This document shows positions 25,735 through 34,999 of a stretch of DNA of 64,000 bases, in pieces. Source of the DNA: Rubrivivax gelatinosus (lineage in GTDB: Bacteria > Pseudomonadota > Gammaproteobacteria > Burkholderiales > Burkholderiaceae_C). Location: contig NZ_SLXD01000004.1 in NCBI RefSeq assembly GCF_004340905.1, forward strand, positions 283,531 through 347,530, written 5' to 3'. Under the pieces are notes generated by a model, which had not been told where the DNA came from, did not search any database, and saw only the letters and a list, made by a program, of their open reading frames with translations. Position 1 is the first letter of the stretch. Every line of letters starts with the position of its first letter. Made by a program: the position numbers and the translations under genes.

Positions 25735-27171
25735 TCAGGCGGCCATGATCGTCACCGCCCGCGTGTTCAGGTAGGCCTCGACCGCCTCGGGCCCGCCTTC
25801 GGAGCCGTAGCCCGAGTCCTTGACGCCGCCGAAGGGCATTTCCGGCGTCGGCGTGGCCGGCTGGTTGACCCACAGCATGCCGGCCTCGATGCGCTGCGCC
25901 AGGCGGTGCGCGTTGCGGATCGAGCGTGTGTAGGCGTAGGCCGCCAGGCCGTAGGGCAGGCGGTTGGCTTCGGCGATCGCTTCGTCCAGCGTGTCGTAAC
26001 CGCGCACCGCGGCCACCGGCCCGAAGGGCTCGTCGTTGAACACCGAGGCGTCCAGCGGCACGTCGGCCAGCACCGTCGGGGCGAAGAAGAAGCCTTCGCT
26101 GCCGACGCGCGTGCCGCCGGTGGCCACGCGTGCGCCGCGGGCGCGGGCGTCCTCCACGACCTGGGTCATCGCCTGCACGCGCCGGGCGTTGGCCAGCGGG
26201 CCCAGCGTGGTGGCGGCGTCCAGGCCGTTGCCCAGCTTCAGGCCCTGGGCGTGTGCGACCAGCGCGTCGACAAAACGCGACTTGATGCTGTGGTGCACCA
26301 GGAAACGCGTCGGCGAGATGCAGACCTGGCCGGCATTGCGGAACTTGGCGGCACCGGCGGCCTTGACGGCCAGTTCGAGGTCGGCGTCTTCGGCGACGAT
26401 CACCGGCGCGTGGCCGCCCAGCTCCATCGTCGCGCGCTTCATGTGCTGCCCGGCGAGCGCGGCGAGCTGCTTGCCGACCGGCGTCGAGCCGGTGAAGGTG
26501 ATCTTGCGGATCACCGGATGCGCGATCAGGTAGCTCGAGATCTCGGCCGGGTCGCCGTACACCAGGCCGACCACGCCCGGCGGGACGCCGGCGTCGACGA
26601 AGGCCTTGATCAGTGCCGCCGGCGAGGCCGGCGTCTCCTCGGCCGCCTTGACGAGGAAGGAGCAGCCGGCGGCCAGCGCCGCGCCGAGCTTGCGCACGAC
26701 CTGGTTGATCGGGAAGTTCCAGGGCGTGAAGGCGGCGACCGGACCGACCGGGTCCTTGAGCACCAGCGACTGCGCGTCCAGGTTGCGCGACGGCACGATG
26801 CGGCCGTAGACGCGGCGTCCTTCGTCGGCGAACCACTCCAGGATGTCGGCCGCGGCCAGGGTCTCGATGCGGGCCTCGGCCAGCGGCTTGCCCTGCTCCT
26901 GCGTCAGCAGCGGGGCGATCTCGTCGGCGCGTTCGCGCACCAGGGCGGCGGCCTTGCGCATCAGCGCGGCGCGTTCGTGCGCGGGCGTGAAGCGCCAGGT
27001 CTCGAAGCCTTCGCGCGCGGCCGCCAGCGCACGGTCCAGGTCTTCGATGCCGGCGTGCGCCACGCGCCCGATCACCTGGCCGGTGGCGGGGTTGAGCACG
27101 TCGCGGGTCTTGCCGCCGGCGGCGTCCACCCAGGTGTTGGCGATCAGGAGTCGGGTGTCGGGATAGGACAT
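25735..27171 (-). CDS. NAD(P)-dependent aldehyde dehydrogenase (succinate-semialdehyde type)
   Basis: The 478-residue enzyme has all aldehyde dehydrogenase motifs: [41 protein letters not shown], catalytic Glu in MELGGHAP, catalytic Cys in [12 protein letters not shown], and the C-terminal [15 protein letters not shown]. It is closest in look to the GabD/KGSADH group, which oxidises semialdehydes such as alpha-ketoglutarate semialdehyde or short hydroxyaldehydes. It is the last gene of the minus-strand operon, 3 nt after the enolase-superfamily gene, and would oxidise the aldehyde released by the HpaI-type aldolase or a dehydratase product. Confidence 0.92.
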   Translation of the reverse strand: MSYPDTRLLIANTWVDAAGGKTRDVLNPATGQVIGRVAHAGIEDLDRALAAAREGFETWRFTPAHERAALMRKAAALVRERADEIAPLLTQEQGKPLAEARIETLAAADILEWFADEGRRVYGRIVPSRNLDAQSLVLKDPVGPVAAFTPWNFPINQVVRKLGAALAAGCSFLVKAAEETPASPAALIKAFVDAGVPPGVVGLVYGDPAEISSYLIAHPVIRKITFTGSTPVGKQLAALAGQHMKRATMELGGHAPVIVAEDADLELAVKAAGAAKFRNAGQVCISPTRFLVHHSIKSRFVDALVAHAQGLKLGNGLDAATTLGPLANARRVQAMTQVVEDARARGARVATGGTRVGSEGFFFAPTVLADVPLDASVFNDEPFGPVAAVRGYDTLDEAIAEANRLPYGLAAYAYTRSIRNAHRLAQRIEAGMLWVNQPATPTPEMPFGGVKDSGYGSEGGPEAVEAYLNTRAVTIMAA

Positions 27172-27174
27172 GGT

Positions 27175-28389
27175 TCAGCTCAGGTTGACGAGAAAGCGGC
27201 GTGCGGCCCGCAGGTCGGGCTCGACGCCGAGGCCGGCAGTGTCGTCCAGCCGGACGGCGCCTGCTTCGAGCACGAACGGCGGCTGCGCGAGCAGCTCGCG
27301 CAAGGGGTTGGGGTTGGCGTCGACCTCGACCATGCCGGAGCCGCCGACGGCCGCCTTCAGATGCAGCGAAGCCGCGAGCCCGATGCCCGCGCCCAGCCAG
27401 TGAGGGCAGAAACACTTGCCGTGGCGCTGCGCCAGCCGCGCCACCTGCAGGCAGGCGCTCAAACCGCCCCACTTGCCGACGTCGGGCTGGATGACCGACA
27501 CGCCGTCGGCAGCGGCGAAGTCCTCGAAGCGGTCCAGCCCGGCCAGGTTCTCGCCACCGGCCAGCCGCAGCGGCTGGTCCTGCGCCAGCCGGCTCCAGTG
27601 CGCCAGCGGCGCGTCGGCGCGGATCGGCTCTTCCAGCCAGGCCAGCTCGTGGCCTGCCATGCGGTGGCCGGCGGCGACGGCTTGGTCCAGGCTCCAGGCC
27701 TGGTTGGCGTCGACCATCAGCAGGGCCTGCGGGCCGATGGCGGCACGCACCGCGGCTAGGTTGGCGTCGTCGCGTGCGGCACCGAAACCGACCTTCAGCT
27801 TGAAGGCGCGGTAGCCCTCGGCCTGGCGCTGCGCCGCCAGCCGCTGCGGGTCCGTGGGGTTCAGGCCCGAGGCGTAGACCGCCACCGGGCCGGGCCTTTG
27901 CAGCTCGGGCGCCAGCAGCTTGCACAGTGGCACGCCGCGCCGTCGCGCCAGCAGGTCCCAAATCGCGATGTCCAGGCCGGCGACGATCTGGGCCAGTGGG
28001 CCGGGCTCGCCGCACTGCAGCGCCAGCACCTCCAGCCGCCGGCTCACTTCGTCGAAGCAGGCCTGCGGCTGCGACCAGTGCCGGCCGCAGGCCAGCGCCG
28101 GCAGATAGGCCCGCGCCAGGCGCGCACGGTGCTCGGCACCGCCGCTGGGGAAGTTGCACCAGACCTCGCCCCAGCCGCTGGCCCCGTCGTCGCCGATGGC
28201 GCGGATCAGCAGCGCCGGCCGCTCGTGCATGACGCCGAACGAGGTCTGCACCGGCGGGTCGGCGGGCGCGCGAAAGAGCAGGACTTCGATCCGTTCCAGC
28301 CGCAGCGGCTCGCCGGGCGGCATGGCCATCGCGGGGCTGGTCGCGGCGCGGGCCTCGGCATCTGAGGGCATGGGACTGGCTTTTTTCAT
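27175..28389 (-). CDS. Enolase-superfamily (mandelate racemase/muconate lactonizing) enzyme
   Basis: The 404-residue enzyme has the superfamily fold and residues: KxK base motif in AFKLKVGFG, metal ligands Asp in MVDANQAW, Glu in WLEEPI and Glu in GGENL, then VIQPDVGKWGG and His in CPHWLGAGIGL. These enzymes abstract a proton alpha to a carboxylate, often dehydrating sugar acids or racemising. The exact substrate cannot be read from sequence. An extra ~25 residues precede the usual start, so ATG near 28371 is also possible. It overlaps the TauE-like gene by 4 nt in the sugar-acid operon. Confidence 0.9.
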   Translation of the reverse strand: MKKASPMPSDAEARAATSPAMAMPPGEPLRLERIEVLLFRAPADPPVQTSFGVMHERPALLIRAIGDDGASGWGEVWCNFPSGGAEHRARLARAYLPALACGRHWSQPQACFDEVSRRLEVLALQCGEPGPLAQIVAGLDIAIWDLLARRRGVPLCKLLAPELQRPGPVAVYASGLNPTDPQRLAAQRQAEGYRAFKLKVGFGAARDDANLAAVRAAIGPQALLMVDANQAWSLDQAVAAGHRMAGHELAWLEEPIRADAPLAHWSRLAQDQPLRLAGGENLAGLDRFEDFAAADGVSVIQPDVGKWGGLSACLQVARLAQRHGKCFCPHWLGAGIGLAASLHLKAAVGGSGMVEVDANPNPLRELLAQPPFVLEAGAVRLDDTAGLGVEPDLRAARRFLVNLS

Positions 28390-29174
28390 GGTCGATCCAG
28401 CGCGTGCAGCACCAGCGCCGCGCCGGTGCCCGACAGCAGCAGGGCGACGCCCAGGCGCAGCGCCGGTGCCGGCAGATGCGGCTGCAGGCGCAGCGCCAGC
28501 CGCGTCGTCAGCGGCACCAGCGGCAGCGCCAGCGCCGACAGCATCAGCGCCCGCAGCGAAAAGCCGCCGGCCGGCACGTTGAGCGCGAGCCGGACCACGG
28601 CATTGACGGCGAACATCAGCAGCAGCGCGCGGCGCACCAGCTCGGCCGGCAGCGGCTGGCGGTAGAGGTGGTAGACGATGGGCGGCCCGGAGGTGCCGAA
28701 CAGCCCGCCCATCAGGCCCGACAGCAGTCCGGCGAACACGAACTGGCGCGGCGCTGCCGTTTCGCCGCGCGTGCCGGCGCGCACCAGCAGCAGCAGCGCG
28801 CAGAGCACGATGACGCTGCCCAGCAGCAGCTCCAGCGCCTGCGTGGCGGCCGTGCTCAGCAGGTGCAGCAGCGCGAGGCCGGCGCCGACGCCGACGCAGC
28901 CGCCCAGCAGGGCGGGCTTCATCAGCCCCCAGGGCAGCGGCTGCCGGTGCGCGCGGAAGTAGGCGAACGCGTTGCAGAGCGTCAGCACCGTGGCCACGTT
29001 GGCGGCGTCCTGCACCGTGGCCAGATCCAGCGCCGCGGCCAGGCTGAGGAACACCAGGCCGAACGCGAACCCGGTCAGCGTCTGCGCCAGCGTGGCCACG
29101 ACGACGCAGCCCAGCAGCAAGGCGACGGCGGCAGGCGCGCCCAGGCTGGCCCCGAGAGAGTCGAGTGCGGGCAT
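28386..29174 (-). CDS. TauE/SafE-family membrane permease
   Basis: The 262-residue protein has about eight hydrophobic helices and the TauE/SafE repeats: GCVVVATLAQTLTGFAFGLV near the N-terminus and the second-half LLSGLMGGLFGTSGPPIVYH. Family members move sulfite, sulfoacetate and other small organic anions. Placed inside the sugar-acid operon between a Bug protein gene and the enolase-superfamily gene, it may transport the pathway's carboxylate instead of sulfite. Confidence 0.88.
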   Translation of the reverse strand: MPALDSLGASLGAPAAVALLLGCVVVATLAQTLTGFAFGLVFLSLAAALDLATVQDAANVATVLTLCNAFAYFRAHRQPLPWGLMKPALLGGCVGVGAGLALLHLLSTAATQALELLLGSVIVLCALLLLVRAGTRGETAAPRQFVFAGLLSGLMGGLFGTSGPPIVYHLYRQPLPAELVRRALLLMFAVNAVVRLALNVPAGGFSLRALMLSALALPLVPLTTRLALRLQPHLPAPALRLGVALLLSGTGAALVLHALDRP

Positions 29175-29191
29175 GCGAGGGCGCGCGCGGA

Positions 29192-30154
29192 TCAGTCCTT
29201 GTCCGCGAGCCCGAGCCGGCGGATCAGCTGGCCGTAGGACTGGAACTGGCTGGCGGCGAACGCGGCGAAAGCCTTGGCGTCGAGGTAGGCCGGCGGTGTC
29301 TCCAGCCGCTCGGCCTCGGCCTTGTAGGCCGGGCTGTCGAGCGCCGTGCGGCAGGCCTTCTCGAGCCTGGCGAGCACCGGCGCCGGCAGGCCCTTGGGCG
29401 CGATCAGGCCGCCCCAGATCGTCGCCTGGACCGGCCAGCCGGCTTCGGCGACCGTGGGCACGCCGGGATAGGCGGCCAGCCGCTTGTCGGCGAACACCGC
29501 CAGCGGACGCAGCTCGTAGCGCCGGGCGATCGTCGGCGTCTCGTTGAACAGCATGACCTGCTTGCCCAGCAGCGCGGTGACCATGTCGCCCGAGCTCTTG
29601 AACGGGACGTGCAGGCCGCTGGTCGAGGCGCGGTCGAGCAGCATCTCCATAGCCAGGTGCAGCAGCGTGCCGCGCCCCGAGGAGCCGTAGACCAGTTCGC
29701 CGGGGCGCTGGCGCGCGAAGTTCACGACGTCGGCCAGGCTTTTGAACGGCGAGTCCTGCGGCACCATCATCATCAGCGGCACCGCGTAGGTGCCGCAGAC
29801 GTGGTCGAAGTCCTGGTGGCTGTAGCCGGTCTTGCGGATCGCCGGCTGCAGCACCTCGGGGCCGATCACCGACAGCCCGACGGTGTAGCCGTCGGGCCGG
29901 GCGCGCATCAGCTGGCTCATGCCGATGGCGCCGCCGGCGCCGGCGCGGTTGTCGACGACCAGGCTCTGGCCCAGCGCCGTGCTCATGGAGCGCTCGAGGA
30001 TGCGCGCCATGATGTCCGAGGTGCCGCCGGGGCCGAAGGGCACGACCAGCGTGATCGGTTTGTCGGGGTAGCTGCTCTGGGCCGCCGCGGGCAAGGCGGC
30101 CGTCAGCAGCGCGCACAGCAGCAGCCGGCGCCGCCAGGTCTGGCGAACAGTCAT
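29192..30154 (-). CDS. Bug/TctC-family periplasmic binding protein
   Basis: The 320-residue protein has a signal peptide (cleavage near PAAAQSS) and family blocks YPDKPITLVVPFGPGGTSDIMAR split by normal spacing, LVVDNRAGAGGAIG, and LLHLAMEMLLDRASTS. AAAAGGAGACAAACG precedes the ATG at 30154. It is the second of two Bug proteins in this operon; the two could bind different acids or be redundant. No TctAB membrane subunits are present. Confidence 0.92.
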   Translation of the reverse strand: MTVRQTWRRRLLLCALLTAALPAAAQSSYPDKPITLVVPFGPGGTSDIMARILERSMSTALGQSLVVDNRAGAGGAIGMSQLMRARPDGYTVGLSVIGPEVLQPAIRKTGYSHQDFDHVCGTYAVPLMMMVPQDSPFKSLADVVNFARQRPGELVYGSSGRGTLLHLAMEMLLDRASTSGLHVPFKSSGDMVTALLGKQVMLFNETPTIARRYELRPLAVFADKRLAAYPGVPTVAEAGWPVQATIWGGLIAPKGLPAPVLARLEKACRTALDSPAYKAEAERLETPPAYLDAKAFAAFAASQFQSYGQLIRRLGLADKD

Positions 30155-30196
30155 CGTTTGTCTCCTTTTTATGGTGCCGGCGGGGCCGGCGGGCGC

Positions 30197-31006
30197 TCAG
30201 TAGGTGCCGCCGTCGTAACCCGCGGCCAGCGACGGCCGGATCGCCTCGATGTAGGCCGAGGCCTGGCGCATCAGCATTCCCATGTCCGACGCCACGGCGA
30301 CGAAGGCGTAGCCCAGTTCGACGAAGCGCGTGACCATCTCCGGCGTCGGCCCGACGATGCCGCAGGGTTTGCCGATGTCGCGGCAGCGGCGCGCGACCTC
30401 GGCGATCGCGGCCTGCACCTGCGGGTGGGCGATGTCGCCGATGTGGCCCATGTTCGCGGCCAGGTCGCCCGGGCCGAGGAAGAGCGCGTCGACGCCGGGC
30501 ACCGCGGCGATGTCCTCGAGCGCCTGCAGCGCCGCCGGCGTCTCGAGCTGGATGATGGTGAAGACCGAGTCGTTGGCGCGCCGCGCGTAGTCGCGCGCCG
30601 TGCCGTAGCCCGAGGCGCGGTGCACGGCGGCGAAGCCGCGCACGCCCTGCGGCGGGTACTTGGCGTACGAGACCGCGCGTGCCGCCGCGTCGGCGCTGTC
30701 GACGAAGGGCACCATCACCGTCTGCGCGCCCATGTCCAGCGCGCGCTTGAACAGCGTCGGCTCGTTGGCGGCCAGGCGCACGACCGCGCAGGCGTCGGTG
30801 CCGGCGATCGCCTGGAGCACGCCGAGCGTGTCCTTCTCGTCCATCGGCACGTGTTCGAGATCGACCAGCAGCCAGTCGAAGCCGGCGCGGCCCAGCGCCT
30901 CGGCGGTGCTGCTGGTGCCGGACATCAGCCAGCTGCCGAGCGGGGCGGCGGGCTGCGAGAGGCGGCGGCGGAAGGGGTTGTCGAGCAGATCGGGGTAGGC
31001 AGGCAT
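30197..31006 (-). CDS. HpcH/HpaI-family 2-keto acid aldolase
   Basis: The 269-residue class II aldolase shows LGSWLMSGTSSTAEALGRAG, DWLLVDLEHVPMD, AVVRLAANEPTLFKRALDMG, TVMVPFVDSADAAARAV, a metal-site Glu in IIQLETPAAL, and LFLGPGDLAANMGH. The family cleaves 2-keto-3-deoxy sugar acids or 4-hydroxy-2-oxo acids to pyruvate (or oxaloacetate-type products) plus an aldehyde. Downstream of a sugar-acid dehydratase, it is the expected second step of a 2-keto-3-deoxy acid route. Confidence 0.9.
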   Translation of the reverse strand: MPAYPDLLDNPFRRRLSQPAAPLGSWLMSGTSSTAEALGRAGFDWLLVDLEHVPMDEKDTLGVLQAIAGTDACAVVRLAANEPTLFKRALDMGAQTVMVPFVDSADAAARAVSYAKYPPQGVRGFAAVHRASGYGTARDYARRANDSVFTIIQLETPAALQALEDIAAVPGVDALFLGPGDLAANMGHIGDIAHPQVQAAIAEVARRCRDIGKPCGIVGPTPEMVTRFVELGYAFVAVASDMGMLMRQASAYIEAIRPSLAAGYDGGTY

Positions 31007-31030
31007 GGCGCGGCGCCGCGAGGCGCGGGG

Positions 31031-32776
31031 TCAGAAGATGGGAGGCTCGGGCGTCGCGGCGTTGCCGGCGAGCACGTCGAAGTCGCAGCCGAGGTGGGCC
31101 TGCGTCACCTCGCGCTGGAACAGGCGGGTGTAGCCGCGGGCGTAGGACGGCGGCGGCGGTGTCCAGGCGCGCCGGCGTTCGGCCAGTTCGGCCTCGGGCA
31201 CCAGCAGGTCCAGGCGGCGTGCCGGCACGTCGATGCGGATCAGGTCGCCGCTTTGCACCAGCGCCAGCGGCCCGCCGATGGCGGCTTCGGGCGAGATGTG
31301 CAGCACGCAGCTGCCGTAGTGGGTGCCGCTCATGCGTGCGTCCGACAGGCGCAGCATGTCGCGCACGCCGCGCTGCAGCAGCTTCTTGGGCAGCGGCAGG
31401 TTGCCCCACTCGGGCATGCCGGGGCCGCCGACCGGGCCGCCGTTGCGCAGCACGAGCACGCTGTTCTCGTCGACCTCGAGCGCCGGGTCGTTGATCGCGG
31501 CCAGCATCTCGGCGTTGGAGTCGAACACCAGGGCCGGGCCGGTGTGGCGCATCAGCGCGGGAGTCGCCGCCGAAGGTTTGATGACCGCGCCGTCGGGCGC
31601 CAGGTTGCCGCGCAGCACGGCCAGCGCCTGGCCGGCTTCGGGCAGATCGGGGCTGGCGGCGACCACCGGCCGCTCCAGCGGGCGGATCACCTCGTCGTCC
31701 AGGCTGTGGCAGCCGGCGATCTCGGCGCCCAGCGTGCGCCCGGTGCAGGTGGCGGCGTCCAGGTCCAGGTGGGCGGCGATGCGCTGCAGCAGTGCCGGCA
31801 GGCCCCCGGCGTAGTGGAAGTCTTCCATCAGCCGGTCGCCGGCCGGGAACAGGTTGGCCAGCACCGGGATGCGGCGCGCCATCGTGTCGAAGTCGTCCAG
31901 CCCGAGCCTGATGCCGGCACGCCCGGCCATGGCCGGCAGGTGCACCGCGGCGTTGGTCGAGCCGCCCAGCGCCATCCAGGCGGCGACGCCGTTGAGGAAG
32001 GACGAGCGCGTGAGCAGGCGCGACGGGCGCAGGTCTTCCCACACCATCTCGACGATGCGCCGGCCGCAGGCCCAGGCCATGCGGGAGTGGCCCGCGTCCA
32101 TCGCCGGGATGCTGGTCGAGCCGGGCAGCGCCAGCCCCATCGCCTCGACGATGGCGGTCATGGTGCTGGCCGTGCCCATGGTGTTGCAGGTGCCCGGGGT
32201 GCGCGTCATGCGCTCTTCCAGCTGCGTCCATTCGGCGCGGTCGATGGCGCCGACGGTGTACTGCTCCCAGTACTTCTTGGTGTGCGTGCCGGCGCCCACG
32301 GTCTGGCCGCGGTGGCGGTCGTTGAGCATCGGCCCGGCGGGGCAGAACAGCGCCGGCACGTCCATCGACAGCGCGCCCATCACGAGGCCGGGGGTGGTCT
32401 TGTCGCAGCCGCCCAGCAGCACCACGCCGTCCAGCGGCAGGCTGCGGATCAGCTCCTCGGCCTCCATGGCCAGCAGGTTGCGGTAGAGCATGGTGGTCGG
32501 TTTGACCATGACCTCGCCCAGGCTCAGCGCCGGCAGCTCCAGCGCCACGCCGCCGGCCTGCAGCACGCCGCGGCGGATGGCCTGCGCGCGTTCGCGCAGG
32601 TGGGCGTGGCAGGGCGAGAGATCGCTCCAGGTGTTCAGGATGCCGATCACCGGCCGGCCCATGAACTCTTCGCGCGCCAGGCCCTGCTGCTGCATGCGCT
32701 GGCGGTGGGCGAAGCCGCGGATGTCGTCGCTGGCGAACCAGCGCTGGCTGCGGAGTTGATCGAGGCTGCGGCGCAT
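31031..32776 (-). CDS. IlvD/Edd-family sugar-acid dehydratase
   Basis: The 581-residue Fe-S dehydratase has GILNTWSDLSPCHAHLRERA, GGCDKTTPGLVMGALSMDVP, cluster cysteines in SPCH, GGCDKT and GTCNTMGTASTM, and LGGSTNAAVHL. The opening RSQRWFASDDIRGFAHRQR is typical of the sugar-acid branch (L-arabinonate, D-xylonate or similar) and not of ilvD itself. It would turn an aldonate to a 2-keto-3-deoxy acid. It starts 6 nt after the upstream Bug gene, second in the operon. Confidence 0.92.
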   Translation of the reverse strand: MRRSLDQLRSQRWFASDDIRGFAHRQRMQQQGLAREEFMGRPVIGILNTWSDLSPCHAHLRERAQAIRRGVLQAGGVALELPALSLGEVMVKPTTMLYRNLLAMEAEELIRSLPLDGVVLLGGCDKTTPGLVMGALSMDVPALFCPAGPMLNDRHRGQTVGAGTHTKKYWEQYTVGAIDRAEWTQLEERMTRTPGTCNTMGTASTMTAIVEAMGLALPGSTSIPAMDAGHSRMAWACGRRIVEMVWEDLRPSRLLTRSSFLNGVAAWMALGGSTNAAVHLPAMAGRAGIRLGLDDFDTMARRIPVLANLFPAGDRLMEDFHYAGGLPALLQRIAAHLDLDAATCTGRTLGAEIAGCHSLDDEVIRPLERPVVAASPDLPEAGQALAVLRGNLAPDGAVIKPSAATPALMRHTGPALVFDSNAEMLAAINDPALEVDENSVLVLRNGGPVGGPGMPEWGNLPLPKKLLQRGVRDMLRLSDARMSGTHYGSCVLHISPEAAIGGPLALVQSGDLIRIDVPARRLDLLVPEAELAERRRAWTPPPPSYARGYTRLFQREVTQAHLGCDFDVLAGNAATPEPPIF

Positions 32777-32782
32777 GGCGGG

Positions 32783-33775
32783 TCAGTCCATCTGCAGGCC
32801 GGCGTCCTTGGCCAGCTTGACCATCGCCGCGCTGTCCTTGCGGATCAGCGCCTCGAACTCCGCCGGCGTCGACGACAGGACTTCGTAGCCCTGGGCCTCC
32901 AGCGGCTTGCGGAAGCCGGGCTGCTGGAGCACCGCCACCATCTCGCGGTTCAGGCGCTGCACGACCTCGGCCGGCGTGCCGCGGCGCACCAGGATGCCGT
33001 TCCACACCGTCGAGACCACGCCCGGCACGCCGGCTTCGGCGAAGGTCGGCACGTCGGGCATCACCGCCGAGCGTTTGCTGTCGGCCACCGCCAGCACACG
33101 CAGCTTGCCGGCCTGCCGGTGGCCCAGCACCGCCGGCAGGTTGTTGAACATCATCGGGATCTGGCCGCCGAGCAGGTCGGTCAGCGCCGGCGGGCCACCC
33201 TTGTAGGGCACGTGCACGAGCCGGGTGCCGCTCTGCTTCTCGAACAGCACGCCCGTCAGGTGCATGGTGTTGCCGTTGCCGGCGGAGCCGTAGGTCAGGC
33301 TGTCGGGCTTGGCTTTGGCGGCGGCCACGACGTCGGCGACGCTGCGGTACGGCGTCTGCGCGCCCACCACCAGCACGTTGGGAATCTGGTGCGTCAGCGT
33401 GAGCGGCTGAAGATCCTTCAGCGGCTCGTAGCCCATGTTGGTGTAGAGCTGCGGATTGATCGCCAGCGTGCTGAGCGTGCCCAGCAGCAGCGTGTAGCCG
33501 TCGGCGTCCTGGCCACGCGCGACGTAGGCCGAGCCCAGGTTGCCGTTGGCGCCGGCGCGGTTGGAGATGATCACCGTCTGGCCCAGGCGGTCGCCGAGTT
33601 CCTTGGCGAAGCTGCGCGCGAACTGGTCGGCGACGCCGCCGGCGGGGTAGGGCACGACCAGCGTCAGCGGGCGATCGGGAAAGCTGCCCTGCGCCTGCAC
33701 GGGCAGCGCCAGCGCTGCCGCGATGCACAGCGGGGCGCTCGCGAGGCAGTGCAGCAGGTGTCGTCGGGTGCTCAT
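32783..33775 (-). CDS. Bug/TctC-family periplasmic binding protein, first gene of the sugar-acid operon
   Basis: The 330-residue protein has a signal peptide (MSTRRHLLHCLASAPLCIAA, cleavage after VQAQG) and Bug blocks FPDRPLTLVVPYPAGGVADQ, VIISNRAGANGNLG, and LVHVPYKGGPPALTDLLGGQ. ATG at 33775, with GAGGAGACCGAC before it, is preferred over a start 17 codons upstream. It is the promoter-proximal gene facing the LacI-type regulator across a palindromic operator, so its carboxylate ligand is likely the pathway substrate. Confidence 0.92.
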   Translation of the reverse strand: MSTRRHLLHCLASAPLCIAAALALPVQAQGSFPDRPLTLVVPYPAGGVADQFARSFAKELGDRLGQTVIISNRAGANGNLGSAYVARGQDADGYTLLLGTLSTLAINPQLYTNMGYEPLKDLQPLTLTHQIPNVLVVGAQTPYRSVADVVAAAKAKPDSLTYGSAGNGNTMHLTGVLFEKQSGTRLVHVPYKGGPPALTDLLGGQIPMMFNNLPAVLGHRQAGKLRVLAVADSKRSAVMPDVPTFAEAGVPGVVSTVWNGILVRRGTPAEVVQRLNREMVAVLQQPGFRKPLEAQGYEVLSSTPAEFEALIRKDSAAMVKLAKDAGLQMD

Positions 33776-33861
33776 GTCGGTCTCCTCGGTTCTGGTGGTC
33801 ATCGGTTCGCGGCGTGCCGGCGGCATCGCGCCGGGCCGTGCCGCCCGAATCTGTGGGTAGC

Positions 33862-33881
33862 GGTAACTGTTACCGATAACA
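33862..33881. promoter_or_regulatory. GntR/LacI-type palindromic operator
   Basis: TGTTACCGATAACA (33868-33881) closely matches the GntR-subgroup LacI operator (TGTTAnCGnTAACA), and an overlapping second palindrome GGTAACTGTTACC covers 33862-33874. It lies 48 nt before the regulator's ATG and 86 nt before the divergent operon's first ATG, so it can control both. Confidence 0.85.
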
Positions 33882-33929
33882 TGATGCTAGTCTAGAGACC
33901 TGTTCCCAGCCCAGACACTGGTGCTAACC

Positions 33930-34991
33930 ATGAACCGCCCGGTCCATTCACGAGCGCCCCGCCGCAAGGCGTCCACGCACACGGTCCACGACATCGCCGC
34001 TCTGGCAGGGGTCTCGGCCATCACGGTGTCGCGCTACTTCAACTCGCCGGAGAAGGTGTCCGAGGCTTTGCGTGAGCGACTCAAGGAGATCGTCGACCGG
34101 CTGGGCTACGTGCCCAGCCAGGTCGCCGGCGGGCTGGCCTCCGGCCGCGGCCGTGTGGTGTGTGCGGTGATGCAGAACATCGCCAGCGCGACCTTCGCCG
34201 ACCTCGTGCAGGGCATGACCGACGAACTGCAGGCCTCGGGGCTGCAGCTGCTGCTGGCCAACGCCCAGTACTCGCGCGATCTGGAAGAAGCGGCGATCCG
34301 CACCTTCGCCGGCTGGCATCCGAGCGCGCTGATCCTGACCCGCGACGACCACACGCCGGCGGCCGAGGCGATGCTGGCCGCGCTCGGCATCCCGATCGTC
34401 GAAGCCTGGGGGCTGGTGCCGGGCCGCCCCTACCACCAGGTCGGCTTCCCGCACGCCGAGGCCGGCGTGCTGCTGGCCGAACACTTCCTGCGCCAGGGCG
34501 TCAGCCGCCTGCGTTTCGTCCTGCCCCGCACCGAGGTCGACTTCCGCGCGCGCCAGCGCGGCGCGGGTTACGCCGACGCGATGCGCGCCGCGGGGCGGCT
34601 GCCGGACATCGCCGTGGCCGCGGTCGACGACGACTTCGAGGCCGGCGCGCGCGAGATCCAGGCCCTCGCGGCGACACCGCGGGCCCAGCGCCCGCGTGCG
34701 GTGGTCTTCGCCAACGACAACATGGCCGCCGGCGCGATCCTGCACGCGCCCGGGCTCGGCCTGCGCCTGCCGGCCGACTGCGCCGTCGCCGGCTTCGGCG
34801 ACGCGCCGGTCTCGCGCCACCTGCAGCCCGCGCTGACGACGCTGCGCCCGCCGCGCTACCAGATCGGCCAGCAGGCGGCCCGGACGGTGTTGCGGCTGCT
34901 GGGCGAGCGCGACGGTTCCGCCGCCTCACCGACCCAGACCCTGCTCGCCTGCGAGCTGATCGAACGCGAAAGCAGCGTCGTGCGCGACTGA
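33930..34991 (+). CDS. LacI-family regulator of the divergent sugar-acid operon
   Basis: The 353-residue protein has an N-terminal helix-turn-helix and hinge (TVHDIAALAGVSAITVSRYF, then GYVPSQVAGGLASGRG) and a periplasmic-binding-protein-like ligand domain (DLVQGMTDELQASGLQLLLA, AVVFANDNMAAGAILHA). The subgroup with SAITVSRYFNSPEKVS resembles GntR, which binds gluconate-type sugar acids and the palindrome seen upstream. ATG at 33930 is preferred over a GTG 3 codons earlier. It ends 8 nt from the convergent gamma-synthase gene. Confidence 0.92.
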   Translation: MNRPVHSRAPRRKASTHTVHDIAALAGVSAITVSRYFNSPEKVSEALRERLKEIVDRLGYVPSQVAGGLASGRGRVVCAVMQNIASATFADLVQGMTDELQASGLQLLLANAQYSRDLEEAAIRTFAGWHPSALILTRDDHTPAAEAMLAALGIPIVEAWGLVPGRPYHQVGFPHAEAGVLLAEHFLRQGVSRLRFVLPRTEVDFRARQRGAGYADAMRAAGRLPDIAVAAVDDDFEAGAREIQALAATPRAQRPRAVVFANDNMAAGAILHAPGLGLRLPADCAVAGFGDAPVSRHLQPALTTLRPPRYQIGQQAARTVLRLLGERDGSAASPTQTLLACELIERESSVVRD

Positions 34992-34999
34992 GCGCCGGA

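Noticed and set aside
30197..32776. Branched-chain amino acid ilvD or aromatic hpaI genes
   Set aside because: The IlvD-like N-terminus is of the sugar-acid type, and the neighbours point to aldonate breakdown, not valine or homoprotocatechuate pathways.
29165..33895. 1576-codon plus-strand frame opposite the sugar-acid operon
   Set aside because: Repetitive Arg/Gly/His-rich translation with no motif; the minus-strand genes have clear families.
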